In this document: positions 56,259 through 63,751 of the stretch, in pieces
Layout of the letters: the number at the start of each line of letters is the position of its first letter
Numbering within the stretch: position 1 is the stretch's first letter
Assembly (NCBI GenBank): GCA_003164955.1
Contig: PLRW01000316.1
Coordinates: 8,968-72,718, forward strand
Reading direction: 5' to 3'
Length of the DNA: 63,751 nucleotides
From: Actinomycetota bacterium
Lineage (GTDB): Bacteria; Actinomycetota; Actinomycetes; Streptosporangiales; Streptosporangiaceae
Program-made: the position numbers and the translations under genes
Notes under the pieces: generated by a model
The model's input: the letters and a program-made list of their open reading frames with translations, nothing else
Told to the model about the DNA's origin: nothing
Databases searched by the model: none

Positions 56259-57210
56259 TGTTCCTCCTACGGGACGTGCCGAGCAGGTACACGGCGGTGA
56301 CCAGGAGCAGGAAGATCAGCATGAGCACCGACATCGCCGAGCCCTCGCCGAAGTTCCAGTTGATGAACGAGGCGTTGTAGATGTGGATCGAGACGACGTC
56401 CGCCGGGCTGGGCGCGGACGCGCCGAAGAGCACGAACGGCGTGGTGAAGTCGTTGAAGGTCCACAGGAACAGGACCAGGACCAGGACCTGGTTGACGGCC
56501 CGCAGCGACGGCATCGTGATCCGGCGGATCTGCTGCCAGATGCCCGCCCCGTCTATCGCCGAGGCCTCGTACAGGTCACGCGGGATGCCCTGCAGGCCGG
56601 CCATCACGCACAGGAACGCGAACGGCCAGTTGCGCCAGATCGAGATGATGACCAGCGCGAAGAAGCTGTTGTGCCCGATCAGCCAGAAAGACGGCCGGCT
56701 GGTGATGCCGAGCACGTTGTGCAGCAGTTCGTTCACCAGGCCGTTGTTGTACTGGAACATGAACGCCCAGATGATGACCGAGGCGTAGACGGGCAGCGCG
56801 AACGGCGTGAGGAAGATCGTCCGCAGCGCGCCCCGGCCGCGGAAGCTGTCCTGGGTCAGGATCGCCGCCACCGTGCCGAACAGCCACGATAGCCCGACGG
56901 CCAGCACGGTGAAGGCGCAGGTGACAACGAACGAGTGCAGCAGGGCGCTGCCGATCGCCCCGTGCACATCCACCACGAGGCGGTAGTTGCCGAGCCCGGC
57001 CCAGGGCGCGCCCGTCCAGTTGCGGATGAAGAACAGCGTGAGCTGCTTGAAGCTGATGAGGATCCCGAAGATCATCGGGACGAAGTGGACCAGCAGTTCC
57101 AGGAGCAGGGCCGGCAGCAGGAACAGGTACGGCAGGCCGCCCTTCCGGATCCGCTGGAGCAGGCGGCCCGACCGTGACCGGGGCGCGTCGCGGCGGAGAC
57201 TGACCGTCAC
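56251..57210 (-). CDS. Sugar ABC transporter permease, MalF type
   Basis: 319 residues, six to seven membrane helices. EAA loop 'GLQGIPRDLYEASAIDGAGI' with the CUT1 pattern. It pairs with the MalG-type permease overlapped by 8 bp and starts 12 bp after the binding protein. No ATPase gene in the operon; a shared MsiK-type ATPase elsewhere is expected, as in Streptomyces. Confidence 0.95.
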   Translation of the reverse strand: MTVSLRRDAPRSRSGRLLQRIRKGGLPYLFLLPALLLELLVHFVPMIFGILISFKQLTLFFIRNWTGAPWAGLGNYRLVVDVHGAIGSALLHSFVVTCAFTVLAVGLSWLFGTVAAILTQDSFRGRGALRTIFLTPFALPVYASVIIWAFMFQYNNGLVNELLHNVLGITSRPSFWLIGHNSFFALVIISIWRNWPFAFLCVMAGLQGIPRDLYEASAIDGAGIWQQIRRITMPSLRAVNQVLVLVLFLWTFNDFTTPFVLFGASAPSPADVVSIHIYNASFINWNFGEGSAMSVLMLIFLLLVTAVYLLGTSRRRNNA

Positions 57211-57222
57211 GACACCATCGCC

Positions 57223-58536
57223 TTAGCCCTGCATCTGCTGCTGGGCGCTGGACAGCTGGGCCTTGACGGTCGCGGCGCTCACCGGCTTCCCGGATGCCGC
57301 ATCGGCGAACAGGTTCTTCACCGCCGTACCGACGACCGTCTCGAACTGCGATTCCTTGGGTACCTGGGGCATGGCCACGGCGCTGGTGCTGAGCACGTTG
57401 CGCAGCACGGTCTGTTCCTGGTTGGCGGCCGGGCTGGCCGTGAGCGCCGACGTGATCGGCGGGATGGACCCGTATTCGCCGTTGAGCTTGACCGACTCGG
57501 ACTGGCTGGTCATGAAGTTGACGAACTTGAGCGCCGCGGCCTGGTTCTTGGAGTCCTTGAATACCGCCATGTTGATCCCGGCCACCATCGAGTCCGGGTT
57601 CGACGAGCTTGGCGTGCCGGATTCGACCGGGACCGGCGCGACGCCGTAAGCTCCTGCGGCCATGCCGTCCGCCTTGAGCGCGGTGCCGGCGGCCTGCCAC
57701 AGCAGCATGCCCGCCTTGCCCTTGGCGAAGTCCGACAGCGACTGGTTCTGGTCGTATTGGGCGTCCCCGGGGTTGACGATGTGGTCCGTGGCCATGAAGT
57801 TGACCCACTGCTGGACGGCCGCCACGTTTTGCGGCGTGGTGAAGGTGGGGTTACCGGCCGAGTCGAAGAAGCTGCCGCCCATCTGCTTGGACAGGATGAA
57901 CACGTTGTGGATGTTTTCCGGGATGCTGGCGCCCTCGACCGCGAGGCCGTAGTTGCCGCCGTGCGTGAGCTTCTTGCCGTCGGCGACCAGATCGCTCCAG
58001 GTGGCCGGCGGGCTGGCGATGCCGGCTGCGGCGAACATGGCCTTGTTGTAGTAGAGGGCGTAGGCCAGTGAGTAGATCGGGACCGCGGCCGGCGGCTGGC
58101 CGGCCGCGCCGGTCGAGCCGACGGCCGAGGTGAGGAACTTGCTCTCCCCGCCGACCTGGGCGAAGTTGCTGCCGTTGAACGGCAGGAACGCGCCGGTGGC
58201 CTGCAGGGAGGCCGACCACGTGTTCCCGATGTTGACGACGTCGGGGCCCTGCCCGGATGTCGTGGCGGCCAGGATGCGGTTCAGCAGGTCGGCCCAGCCG
58301 ATCACCTGGACCTTGACCGTAATGCCGGTCTGCTGCTTGAACTTGGCGAGCTGAGGGTTCAGGACCGAGTAGTCGGTTTGCAGGGTCGCGCCCTGGTTAC
58401 TGGCCCAGTAGGTGAGGGTCGTGGACTTGGTGTTACCGCCGCCGGAACCGCCGGTCGCTGTTCCGCCGCCGCATGCTGCGAGCGCAAGCACGGCGGCGGC
58501 CGCCGCGGCAACGGCGGAGACTCGGATTATTCGCAC
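57223..58536 (-). CDS. Extracellular solute-binding lipoprotein, CUT1 family
   Basis: 437 residues. Lipobox A-L-A-A-C with acylated Cys22, then Gly/Thr-rich tether. Family 1 binding-protein text: 'LTYWASNQGATLQTDY', 'QGPDVVNIGNTW', 'AVPIYSLAYALYYNKAMFAA', 'FAKGKAGMLLWQA'. GTG start after GAGGAG. First gene of the operon; the ligand is likely an oligosaccharide or beta-glycoside. Confidence 0.95.
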   Translation of the reverse strand: MRIIRVSAVAAAAAAVLALAACGGGTATGGSGGGNTKSTTLTYWASNQGATLQTDYSVLNPQLAKFKQQTGITVKVQVIGWADLLNRILAATTSGQGPDVVNIGNTWSASLQATGAFLPFNGSNFAQVGGESKFLTSAVGSTGAAGQPPAAVPIYSLAYALYYNKAMFAAAGIASPPATWSDLVADGKKLTHGGNYGLAVEGASIPENIHNVFILSKQMGGSFFDSAGNPTFTTPQNVAAVQQWVNFMATDHIVNPGDAQYDQNQSLSDFAKGKAGMLLWQAAGTALKADGMAAGAYGVAPVPVESGTPSSSNPDSMVAGINMAVFKDSKNQAAALKFVNFMTSQSESVKLNGEYGSIPPITSALTASPAANQEQTVLRNVLSTSAVAMPQVPKESQFETVVGTAVKNLFADAASGKPVSAATVKAQLSSAQQQMQG

Positions 58537-58643
58537 TGGCAGTAGCTCCTCTTCTGTGAGGCGTGGCTACTAAATTTATGGTCTGATTTAAGGCGTGTCT
58601 TAAGGGTCGTGTCAAGGCTGGTCAGATAAGGAGTTGGTCACGG

Positions 58644-60506
58644 GTGCTGACGCCCCGGGAAAGCAGCAGCCGCGAATATCTGCGGCTGGACGGGCTCTGG
58701 CGGTTCCGCTTCGACACCGGAGCCGAAGCTGCCGGTGCAGGAACGGTGCAGGAATGGTGGCGGGCGCCGCTGACCGGCGGCCGGGAAATGCCCGTCCCGG
58801 CCAGCTACAACGATCTCGTCACCGATCCCGCCGAGCGGGAGCACGTGGGCGACGTCTGGTACCAGCGCGACGTCGTGGTGCCCGCCTCGTGGGCGGGCCG
58901 CCGCATCGTGCTGCGCTGCGACGCGGCCACCCACCACGGCACGGTGTGGGCCGGTGACACGCAGGTCGCCGACCATAGCGGCGGCTACACCCCGTTCGAG
59001 GCCGACGTCACCGAACTGGCCCGGTGCGGCGAGCCCCTGCGCGTGACGGTCCGCGTTGGCAACGAGCTGACCATGGCGACGATCCCGCCCGGGGTCATCT
59101 CCGCATCCGCCGGCGGCCAGCGGTCCCAGCGCTACTTCCATGACTTCTACAACTACGCGGGACTGCACCGGTCGGTGTGGCTATACGCGACCCCGCCGGC
59201 CTACATCGACGGCCTCACGGTGCGCACGGACTTCGACCCCGCCACCGGCGCGGGTCAAGTGTGCTACCACGTCGATACAGCCGCCAGCGGCACGGCCACC
59301 GACCCGCCGGTAGCCCCGGCCTCCGTGCTGCTGCGCGACGCGGCCGGAGAAGTGGTCGCACAGGCGGAAGGTCCCGACGGCGAGCTGGCCGTGGCCAGCG
59401 GCCGGCCCTGGCAGCCAGGCGACCCCTACCTCTACCGGCTGGACGTGACGTACGGAGCGGACGAGTACTGGCTCCCGGTCGGCATTCGCACGGTCCGGGT
59501 GGCGGGCAGCCGCCTGCTCCTGAACGGCGCGCCGATAACGCTGCGCGGCTTCGGCATGCATGAAGACGGGGCGATCCGCGGCAAGGGGCACGACGACGCG
59601 CGGATGGTCCGCGACTTCGCGCTGCTGGACTGGATCGGCGCGAACTCGTTCCGCACCTCGCACTACCCCTACGCCGAGGAGGTCCTCGACTACGCCGACC
59701 GCCGGGGCCTGCTCGTCATCGCCGAGGCGCCCGCCGTCGGGCTGCACCTGAGCCTCGGGAACATGGGCGATCACGGTGCGCGCACGTTCACCCCGGAGCC
59801 AACCAAGACGGCCGCGAGCGGGCCTGAGCCGAACGGGCCTGAGCCGATCGGGGCGGGGGCGATCGGGGCGGAAGCGGCCGCGGCGCACCTGGCCGCCATC
59901 CGCGAACTGATCGCCCGTGACCGCAACCACCCGTGCGTGATCGCCTGGTCGATCGCGAACGAGCCGGACACCGCGGAGGGGGCCGCGCGGGACTACTTCA
60001 GTCCGCTCGTGGCTGCGGCGCGCGAACTGGACGCGACCCGGCCGGTCTGCTTCGCGAACGTCGCCACGGCCCCCCCGGCCGTCGACGTGGTCACCGACCT
60101 GTTCGACCTGATCTGCGTGAACCGCTACTACGGCTGGTACGTGCACCCCGGCGATCTCAAGGCCGCGATGCGGTACCTCGAGGACGAGCTCCGCGCGTGG
60201 GCGCGTTACGGCAAACCCATCGTGGTGACCGAGTTTGGCGCCGACGCGCTGCCCGGGCTGCACGCGCTGCCCCCGGTCGTCTGGTCCGAGGACTACCAGG
60301 TGGCCCTAATCGACGCGTCGCTGCGGGTCTTCCGGCGGATCCCGCAGGTCATCGGCGAGCACGTGTGGAATTTCGCCGACTTCGCCACCGCCCAGGCGGT
60401 CCACCGGCCGGGCGGCAACCACAAGGGTGTGTTCACCCGCGACCGTCAGCCGAAGGCGGCCGCGTGGCTGCTCCGCGAACGGTGGCGGGACGACGGTCCC
60501 GGGTAG
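58644..60506 (+). CDS. uidA: GH2 beta-glucuronidase
   Basis: 620 residues. Acid/base Glu440 in 'SIANEPDTAEGA', nucleophile Glu530 in 'VVTEFGAD', 'CVNRYYGWYVHPGDL' and the glucuronate-specific N-x-K-G at 592-595 ('GGNHKGVFTRDRQPK') make it a beta-glucuronidase, not a galactosidase. A Pro/Glu/Gly/Ala-rich insert (about 386-412; 15-bp repeats at 59818-59847) lies in the loop before the acid/base strand. No signal peptide. It is divergent from the importer operon. Confidence 0.93.
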   Translation: MLTPRESSSREYLRLDGLWRFRFDTGAEAAGAGTVQEWWRAPLTGGREMPVPASYNDLVTDPAEREHVGDVWYQRDVVVPASWAGRRIVLRCDAATHHGTVWAGDTQVADHSGGYTPFEADVTELARCGEPLRVTVRVGNELTMATIPPGVISASAGGQRSQRYFHDFYNYAGLHRSVWLYATPPAYIDGLTVRTDFDPATGAGQVCYHVDTAASGTATDPPVAPASVLLRDAAGEVVAQAEGPDGELAVASGRPWQPGDPYLYRLDVTYGADEYWLPVGIRTVRVAGSRLLLNGAPITLRGFGMHEDGAIRGKGHDDARMVRDFALLDWIGANSFRTSHYPYAEEVLDYADRRGLLVIAEAPAVGLHLSLGNMGDHGARTFTPEPTKTAASGPEPNGPEPIGAGAIGAEAAAAHLAAIRELIARDRNHPCVIAWSIANEPDTAEGAARDYFSPLVAAARELDATRPVCFANVATAPPAVDVVTDLFDLICVNRYYGWYVHPGDLKAAMRYLEDELRAWARYGKPIVVTEFGADALPGLHALPPVVWSEDYQVALIDASLRVFRRIPQVIGEHVWNFADFATAQAVHRPGGNHKGVFTRDRQPKAAAWLLRERWRDDGPG

Positions 60507-60561
60507 CGCCGACGGTGCCGTCGGGCGGCCGTGCCGACGGTGCCATCGGGCGGCCGGGCAG

Positions 60562-61191
60562 CTAGGCGACCAGGGTGCCCAGCACGCTGGCCACGTTCGC
60601 GGCCAGCTCGCTCCCGGCATTCTCGCGCCCGGCCAGCTGATGCAGCAGGGCCCGCTGGAAGAGGCCGTCGAAGACGGCGTACGCCACGCCGGCCGACGCG
60701 GTCAGGGTCATCCCGCCGAGCTCGGCGTACCGGTTCACCACCCGCCAGATCATCTCCTGGCGGCGCTGGTCGATCTCGAGCACATCCGCGCGGAATGATT
60801 CGCTGAACAGGCTCTGATTGCGCAGGTCGTACCAGAGGCGGTGCATCGGCGCGTCGGCCCGCAGGGTGTCCGCCATCGCGGTGCTGAACTGCCGGCGCAG
60901 CTCCGTGGCCGATTCCGCGGCCGCGACGATCTCGTCGTACCGGGTGACGCACGCGGCCTCGTACTGGCGCACGCACTCGGTCAGCAGCTCTTCCTTGTCG
61001 CTGAAGTAGTAGTGCAGCACGCCGTGCGAGAACTCGGAGTTCTGCGCGATCTCGCGCAGGCTGGTGCGCGCGTAGCCGAGCTGGGCGAGCGTCTGCAGGG
61101 CGGCAGTGGCCAGCTGGGCCCGCCGTTCGGCGAACTTGTCGACCTGCCGGCGCGATATCCGCTCCCGGCGGGACTCGGCCACTTCCGTCAT
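60562..61191 (-). CDS. TetR-family transcriptional regulator (BetI-like)
   Basis: 209 residues. HTH 'TSLREIAQNSEFSHGVLHYY' followed by 'FSDKEELLTECVRQYEAA', then a TetR_C_6-type helical domain. It is divergent from the SDR gene with operator palindromes in between and probably represses it. Confidence 0.93.
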   Translation of the reverse strand: MTEVAESRRERISRRQVDKFAERRAQLATAALQTLAQLGYARTSLREIAQNSEFSHGVLHYYFSDKEELLTECVRQYEAACVTRYDEIVAAAESATELRRQFSTAMADTLRADAPMHRLWYDLRNQSLFSESFRADVLEIDQRRQEMIWRVVNRYAELGGMTLTASAGVAYAVFDGLFQRALLHQLAGRENAGSELAANVASVLGTLVA

Positions 61192-61233
61192 GGGCCAACT
61201 GTATCCCGGCGCCCGGGAAAGACACCGACCCAG

Positions 61234-61271
61234 CTTGACAGTTGTCCAAGAAACTCTTGACGATCGTCAAG
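61234..61271. promoter_or_regulatory. Two TetR-type palindromic operators
   Basis: CTTGACGATCGTCAAG (61256-61271) is a perfect 16-bp palindrome. A degenerate copy, CTTGACAGTTGTCCAAG, lies at 61234-61250, centres about 21 bp apart. TTGAC in either may double as a -35 element. Confidence 0.65.
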
Positions 61272-61368
61272 GCTTCGTTACGCTGTGATCTACGCCGCAC
61301 TGATCTAAGCCGCACGGTTCTAAATCACGGTGGCGAGCCGTGAGTCCATCTCGAGGGGGAGATGCCGT

Positions 61369-62172
61369 ATGGGTGTATACGACTTGACCGGCCGCAAGGC
61401 GCTGGTCACCGGAGGCGCCCGCGGCCTGGGCGCGGGGATGGCCGACGCGCTCGCTCACGCGGGGGCGGCCGTCGTGATCGGCGACATCCGCGAAGACCTG
61501 GGCAAGGCGACCGCCGACGCGCTCCGGGGCTCCGGGGTCAGGGTCGGCTTCGTCCCGCTCGACGTCACCAGCGACCCGAGCTGGGAACAGGCCATCACGG
61601 CCACGATCGGCGAGCTCGGCGGCCTGGACATCGTCGTTAACAACGCCGGCGTCGAGATCTCCGGCCTGGTCGCCGACCTGGACCCGGACGACGTGCGCCG
61701 GATGCTGGACGTCAACGTGCTCGGCACCGCCCTCGGCATCAAGCACGCGTTCCGGGCGATGCGCCCCGGCGGCCCGGCCGGGAGCGGCGGCGCGGTCGTG
61801 AACGTCTCCTCGGTCGCCGCGACGATCGCCTTCCCCGGTATCGCGGGCTACTCCGCCACCAAGTCCGCGGTCGACCGGCTGACCCGGGTGGCGGCCATGG
61901 AGTCCGGCAAGCTCGGCTACGGCGTGCGGGTGAACTGCATTTACCCCGGCCTGGTGCCCACCGAGATGGGCAATCAGCTCGCGCAGGACGTGGTGACGCT
62001 GGGCCTGTTCGGGAGCGTGCAGGAAGCGGTCGGCACCGTGGTGGGGCTCACCCCGCAGGGCCGCCTGGGCGAGATCGCGGACATGGCCGACGCGGTGGTG
62101 TTCCTCGCCTCCGACGCGGCCCGCTTCATCACCGGCACCGGCCTGGCCGTCGACGGCGGTATGGGCATGTGA
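61369..62172 (+). CDS. Short-chain dehydrogenase/reductase
   Basis: 267 residues from ATG 61369 (GAGGGGGAG upstream). TGGARGLG (14-21), NNAG (91-94), catalytic Ser148, Tyr161 and Lys165 are all present. Classical SDR, likely NAD-dependent by Asp39. It heads a plus-strand operon with the next two genes. Confidence 0.95.
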   Translation: MGVYDLTGRKALVTGGARGLGAGMADALAHAGAAVVIGDIREDLGKATADALRGSGVRVGFVPLDVTSDPSWEQAITATIGELGGLDIVVNNAGVEISGLVADLDPDDVRRMLDVNVLGTALGIKHAFRAMRPGGPAGSGGAVVNVSSVAATIAFPGIAGYSATKSAVDRLTRVAAMESGKLGYGVRVNCIYPGLVPTEMGNQLAQDVVTLGLFGSVQEAVGTVVGLTPQGRLGEIADMADAVVFLASDAARFITGTGLAVDGGMGM

Positions 62173-62213
62173 CCCCTCCGCTCCCCACCCGCCCCACCCT
62201 GAAAGGCCCGGCC

Positions 62214-63341
62214 ATGAGTACTGACAAGCCTGTCGTCGTCTACGGAGCGTCCGGCTACACCGGCCGCCTGATCTGTGAATACCTGCGGGAGTTCAACGTC
62301 CCGTTCGTCGCCGCCGGCCGTGACAAGGCGCGCATCGCCGCTGCCCTGGACAAGGTGCCCGGGCTCGACACGGTCGAGCACGAGATCGTCGAGGTCGCGC
62401 ACGACGTCGGCCCGCTGACCGAGCTGTTCCGCGGCGCGAAGGTCGTCTGCAACACGGTCGGCCCGTTCGCCCAGTACGGCCGCGAGGTGGTCGAGGCCTG
62501 CGCCGCCGCGGGCTGCCACTACCTGGACACCACCGGCGAGCAGGACTGGCTGATCGACTGCGACGAGGACTACGGCGCCACCATGGCGGCCGCCGGGCTG
62601 CTGCTCGCTCCCGGTATCGCCCAGATGTATACCACCGGCGAGATCGCGGCCTGCCTCTGCCTCGAGACGCCCGGCCTGGACACCCTCGACATCCTGGTCT
62701 TCTGGAAGGGCTTCCCGACCGTCGCCTCGACCCGGACCATCCTGGTCAACGCGGCCCTGGCCAAGGCGCATTACCTGGAGCAGAATCAGTACGCCGAGTG
62801 GCCCGCCGACGGCGGCCTGTACGACGTGGTGGTGCCCGGCCAGCATGAGACGGGGCTGGCCCTGCCGTGGGGCGGCACCTCGCACCCGGTCTGGTTCAAG
62901 CGCGACCCGCGGGTGGCCAACGTCAAGGTGCTGGGCGGAGTCTTCAACCGCGCGCTCATGCAGGGTGTTCCGCAGATCGTCGCCGCGGTCCTCGAGCAGA
63001 TCGAGGGCCTGCCCGGGCCGGAGAAGCTGCGCGTGCTGACCGAGCAGGCGGCCGGCGTGATGAGCGAGAACCCGCCGCGGGAGAACACCCGGATCAACAC
63101 GTCGCTGGACTCGGTGCACGCGTCCGGCCCGCTGGGCCGGGCCCACTGCGTCATCCACGGCAACTCCAACTACAAGCAGACCGGCCTGCTGCAGGCGTAC
63201 GCCGCGTACTCGCTCCTGCAGCAGCCGCCCCGGCGAACCGGGTTTGCCTCGGGCTGCCAGGCGTTCGGCCACCGCGAGCTGCTCGGCGTGCTGCGGAGCT
63301 TCGGGCTGGTCATGGAGCCGACCCTCACCGTCCAGCACTGA
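62214..63341 (+). CDS. Saccharopine-dehydrogenase-like (DUF5938-type) oxidoreductase
   Basis: 375 residues from ATG 62214 (GAAAGG upstream). 'VVVYGASGYTGRLICEYL' is a Rossmann start and 'GPFAQYGREVVEACAAAGCH' / 'YLDTTGEQDWL' the saccharopine-dehydrogenase-like block seen also in trans-acting enoyl reductases. Context (SDR, acyl ligase) suggests lipid or terpenoid-acid metabolism. Reaction unknown. Confidence 0.85.
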   Translation: MSTDKPVVVYGASGYTGRLICEYLREFNVPFVAAGRDKARIAAALDKVPGLDTVEHEIVEVAHDVGPLTELFRGAKVVCNTVGPFAQYGREVVEACAAAGCHYLDTTGEQDWLIDCDEDYGATMAAAGLLLAPGIAQMYTTGEIAACLCLETPGLDTLDILVFWKGFPTVASTRTILVNAALAKAHYLEQNQYAEWPADGGLYDVVVPGQHETGLALPWGGTSHPVWFKRDPRVANVKVLGGVFNRALMQGVPQIVAAVLEQIEGLPGPEKLRVLTEQAAGVMSENPPRENTRINTSLDSVHASGPLGRAHCVIHGNSNYKQTGLLQAYAAYSLLQQPPRRTGFASGCQAFGHRELLGVLRSFGLVMEPTLTVQH

Positions 63342-63351
63342 GGCCCCCGCC

Positions 63352-63751
63352 GTGCGCCTGCTGGATTACCTGGATAAGGGAGCCTCCCTCGGGGCCGCCC
63401 GGCCGTGCCTGACCATGAACGGCCGTACCCTGGACTACGCGGCCGTTCAGGAACTGTCCTGGCGCGTCGGCCGGGCACTGGACCGGTCGGGCGTGCGCCC
63501 GGGGGCCACGGTCGCGATCCTGTCCGGCAACGACCCAGTGGCGTTCGGCTGCGTGTTCGGCCTCTCCCGCGCGGGCACGGTCTGGTGCCCGGTCAACCCG
63601 CGCGGCGAGGCGGCGGAGAACCGTGACCTGCTCGCCCTGTTCGGCTGCCGGTGCCTTATCTTCCAGGCCGCCTTCGCGCCGCTGGTCGCGCAGATCGTGC
63701 CGGAACTGCCCGAGCTGACCACGCTCGTCTGCCTGGACGCCGGCGCCGGCG
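63352..63751 (+). CDS. AMP-binding acyl-CoA ligase-like protein, 3' end outside window
   Basis: 133 codons visible from GTG 63352, 10 bp after the previous stop. 'LTMNGRTLDYAAVQELSW', 'GVRPGATVAILSGNDPVAFG' and 'SRAGTVWCPVNPRGEAAENR' are the N-terminal pattern of ANL ligases; the AMP-binding P-loop (TSGTTG-like) lies beyond the edge. Third gene of the SDR operon. Confidence 0.8.
   Translation, partial: MRLLDYLDKGASLGAARPCLTMNGRTLDYAAVQELSWRVGRALDRSGVRPGATVAILSGNDPVAFGCVFGLSRAGTVWCPVNPRGEAAENRDLLALFGCRCLIFQAAFAPLVAQIVPELPELTTLVCLDAGAG

Overview
The window is a GC-rich actinomycete chromosome segment. WhiB, dodecin, bacterial PH-domain proteins, frequent GTG starts and GNTG-type stop/start overlaps all fit a filamentous soil actinobacterium; no species can be named from sequence alone. 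It holds about 56 protein genes, several gene remnants, and no rRNA, tRNA, CRISPR array or transposase that I can see.

Left end (1-5.6 kb): a tightly packed minus-strand operon encodes a GrpE-like exchange factor, an Hsp70 without lid, a large fibronectin-type-III protein and a two-zinc-ribbon P-loop protein that runs off the window. This is the best candidate for an incompletely described system: a chaperone pair dedicated to a putative GTPase. 5.6-25 kb is a mosaic of short units: a GT-C-like membrane protein, a WhiB/MerR-DICT divergent pair, a ROK regulator, YihY, a TetR regulator divergent from a hydrolase-cupin fusion, HdeD, a large secreted subtilase/sedolisin-like protease with an unusual active site, dodecin, a NarL-type two-component pair and two PH-domain membrane proteins.

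25.4-38.7 kb is a complete myo-inositol utilisation locus. Eleven co-directional genes run from an ABC importer (binding lipoprotein, permease, ATPase) through two IolG-like dehydrogenases, IolC, a Cgl0159-type aldolase-like barrel protein, IolB, IolD, IolA/MmsA and IolE. A divergent GntR/UTRA regulator has an IolR-like box in the shared promoter. Distal to it are a 5'-truncated sugar isomerase, an unknown gene and a VapC remnant, which together look like a scar of rearrangement.

40-52 kb carries a MEDS/anti-sigma-like regulator preceded by a translationally coupled leader peptide, an MFS exporter, a GNAT acetyltransferase, tandem phospholipase-C-like genes, a photolyase, trehalose-phosphate synthase, a Gfo/Idh/MocA oxidoreductase, a cold-shock protein and an ICMT-type methyltransferase. 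52.4-60.5 kb is a glycoside-utilisation locus: ROK regulator, GH1 beta-glucosidase, CUT1 ABC importer and GH2 beta-glucuronidase. The right end (60.5-63.75 kb) has a TetR regulator divergent from an SDR, a saccharopine-dehydrogenase-like protein and the start of an acyl-CoA ligase-like gene, with palindromic operator candidates between.

At a larger scale, the window is dotted with short tandem repeats (units 11-27 bp, 2-4 copies), both between genes and inside the ends of genes.
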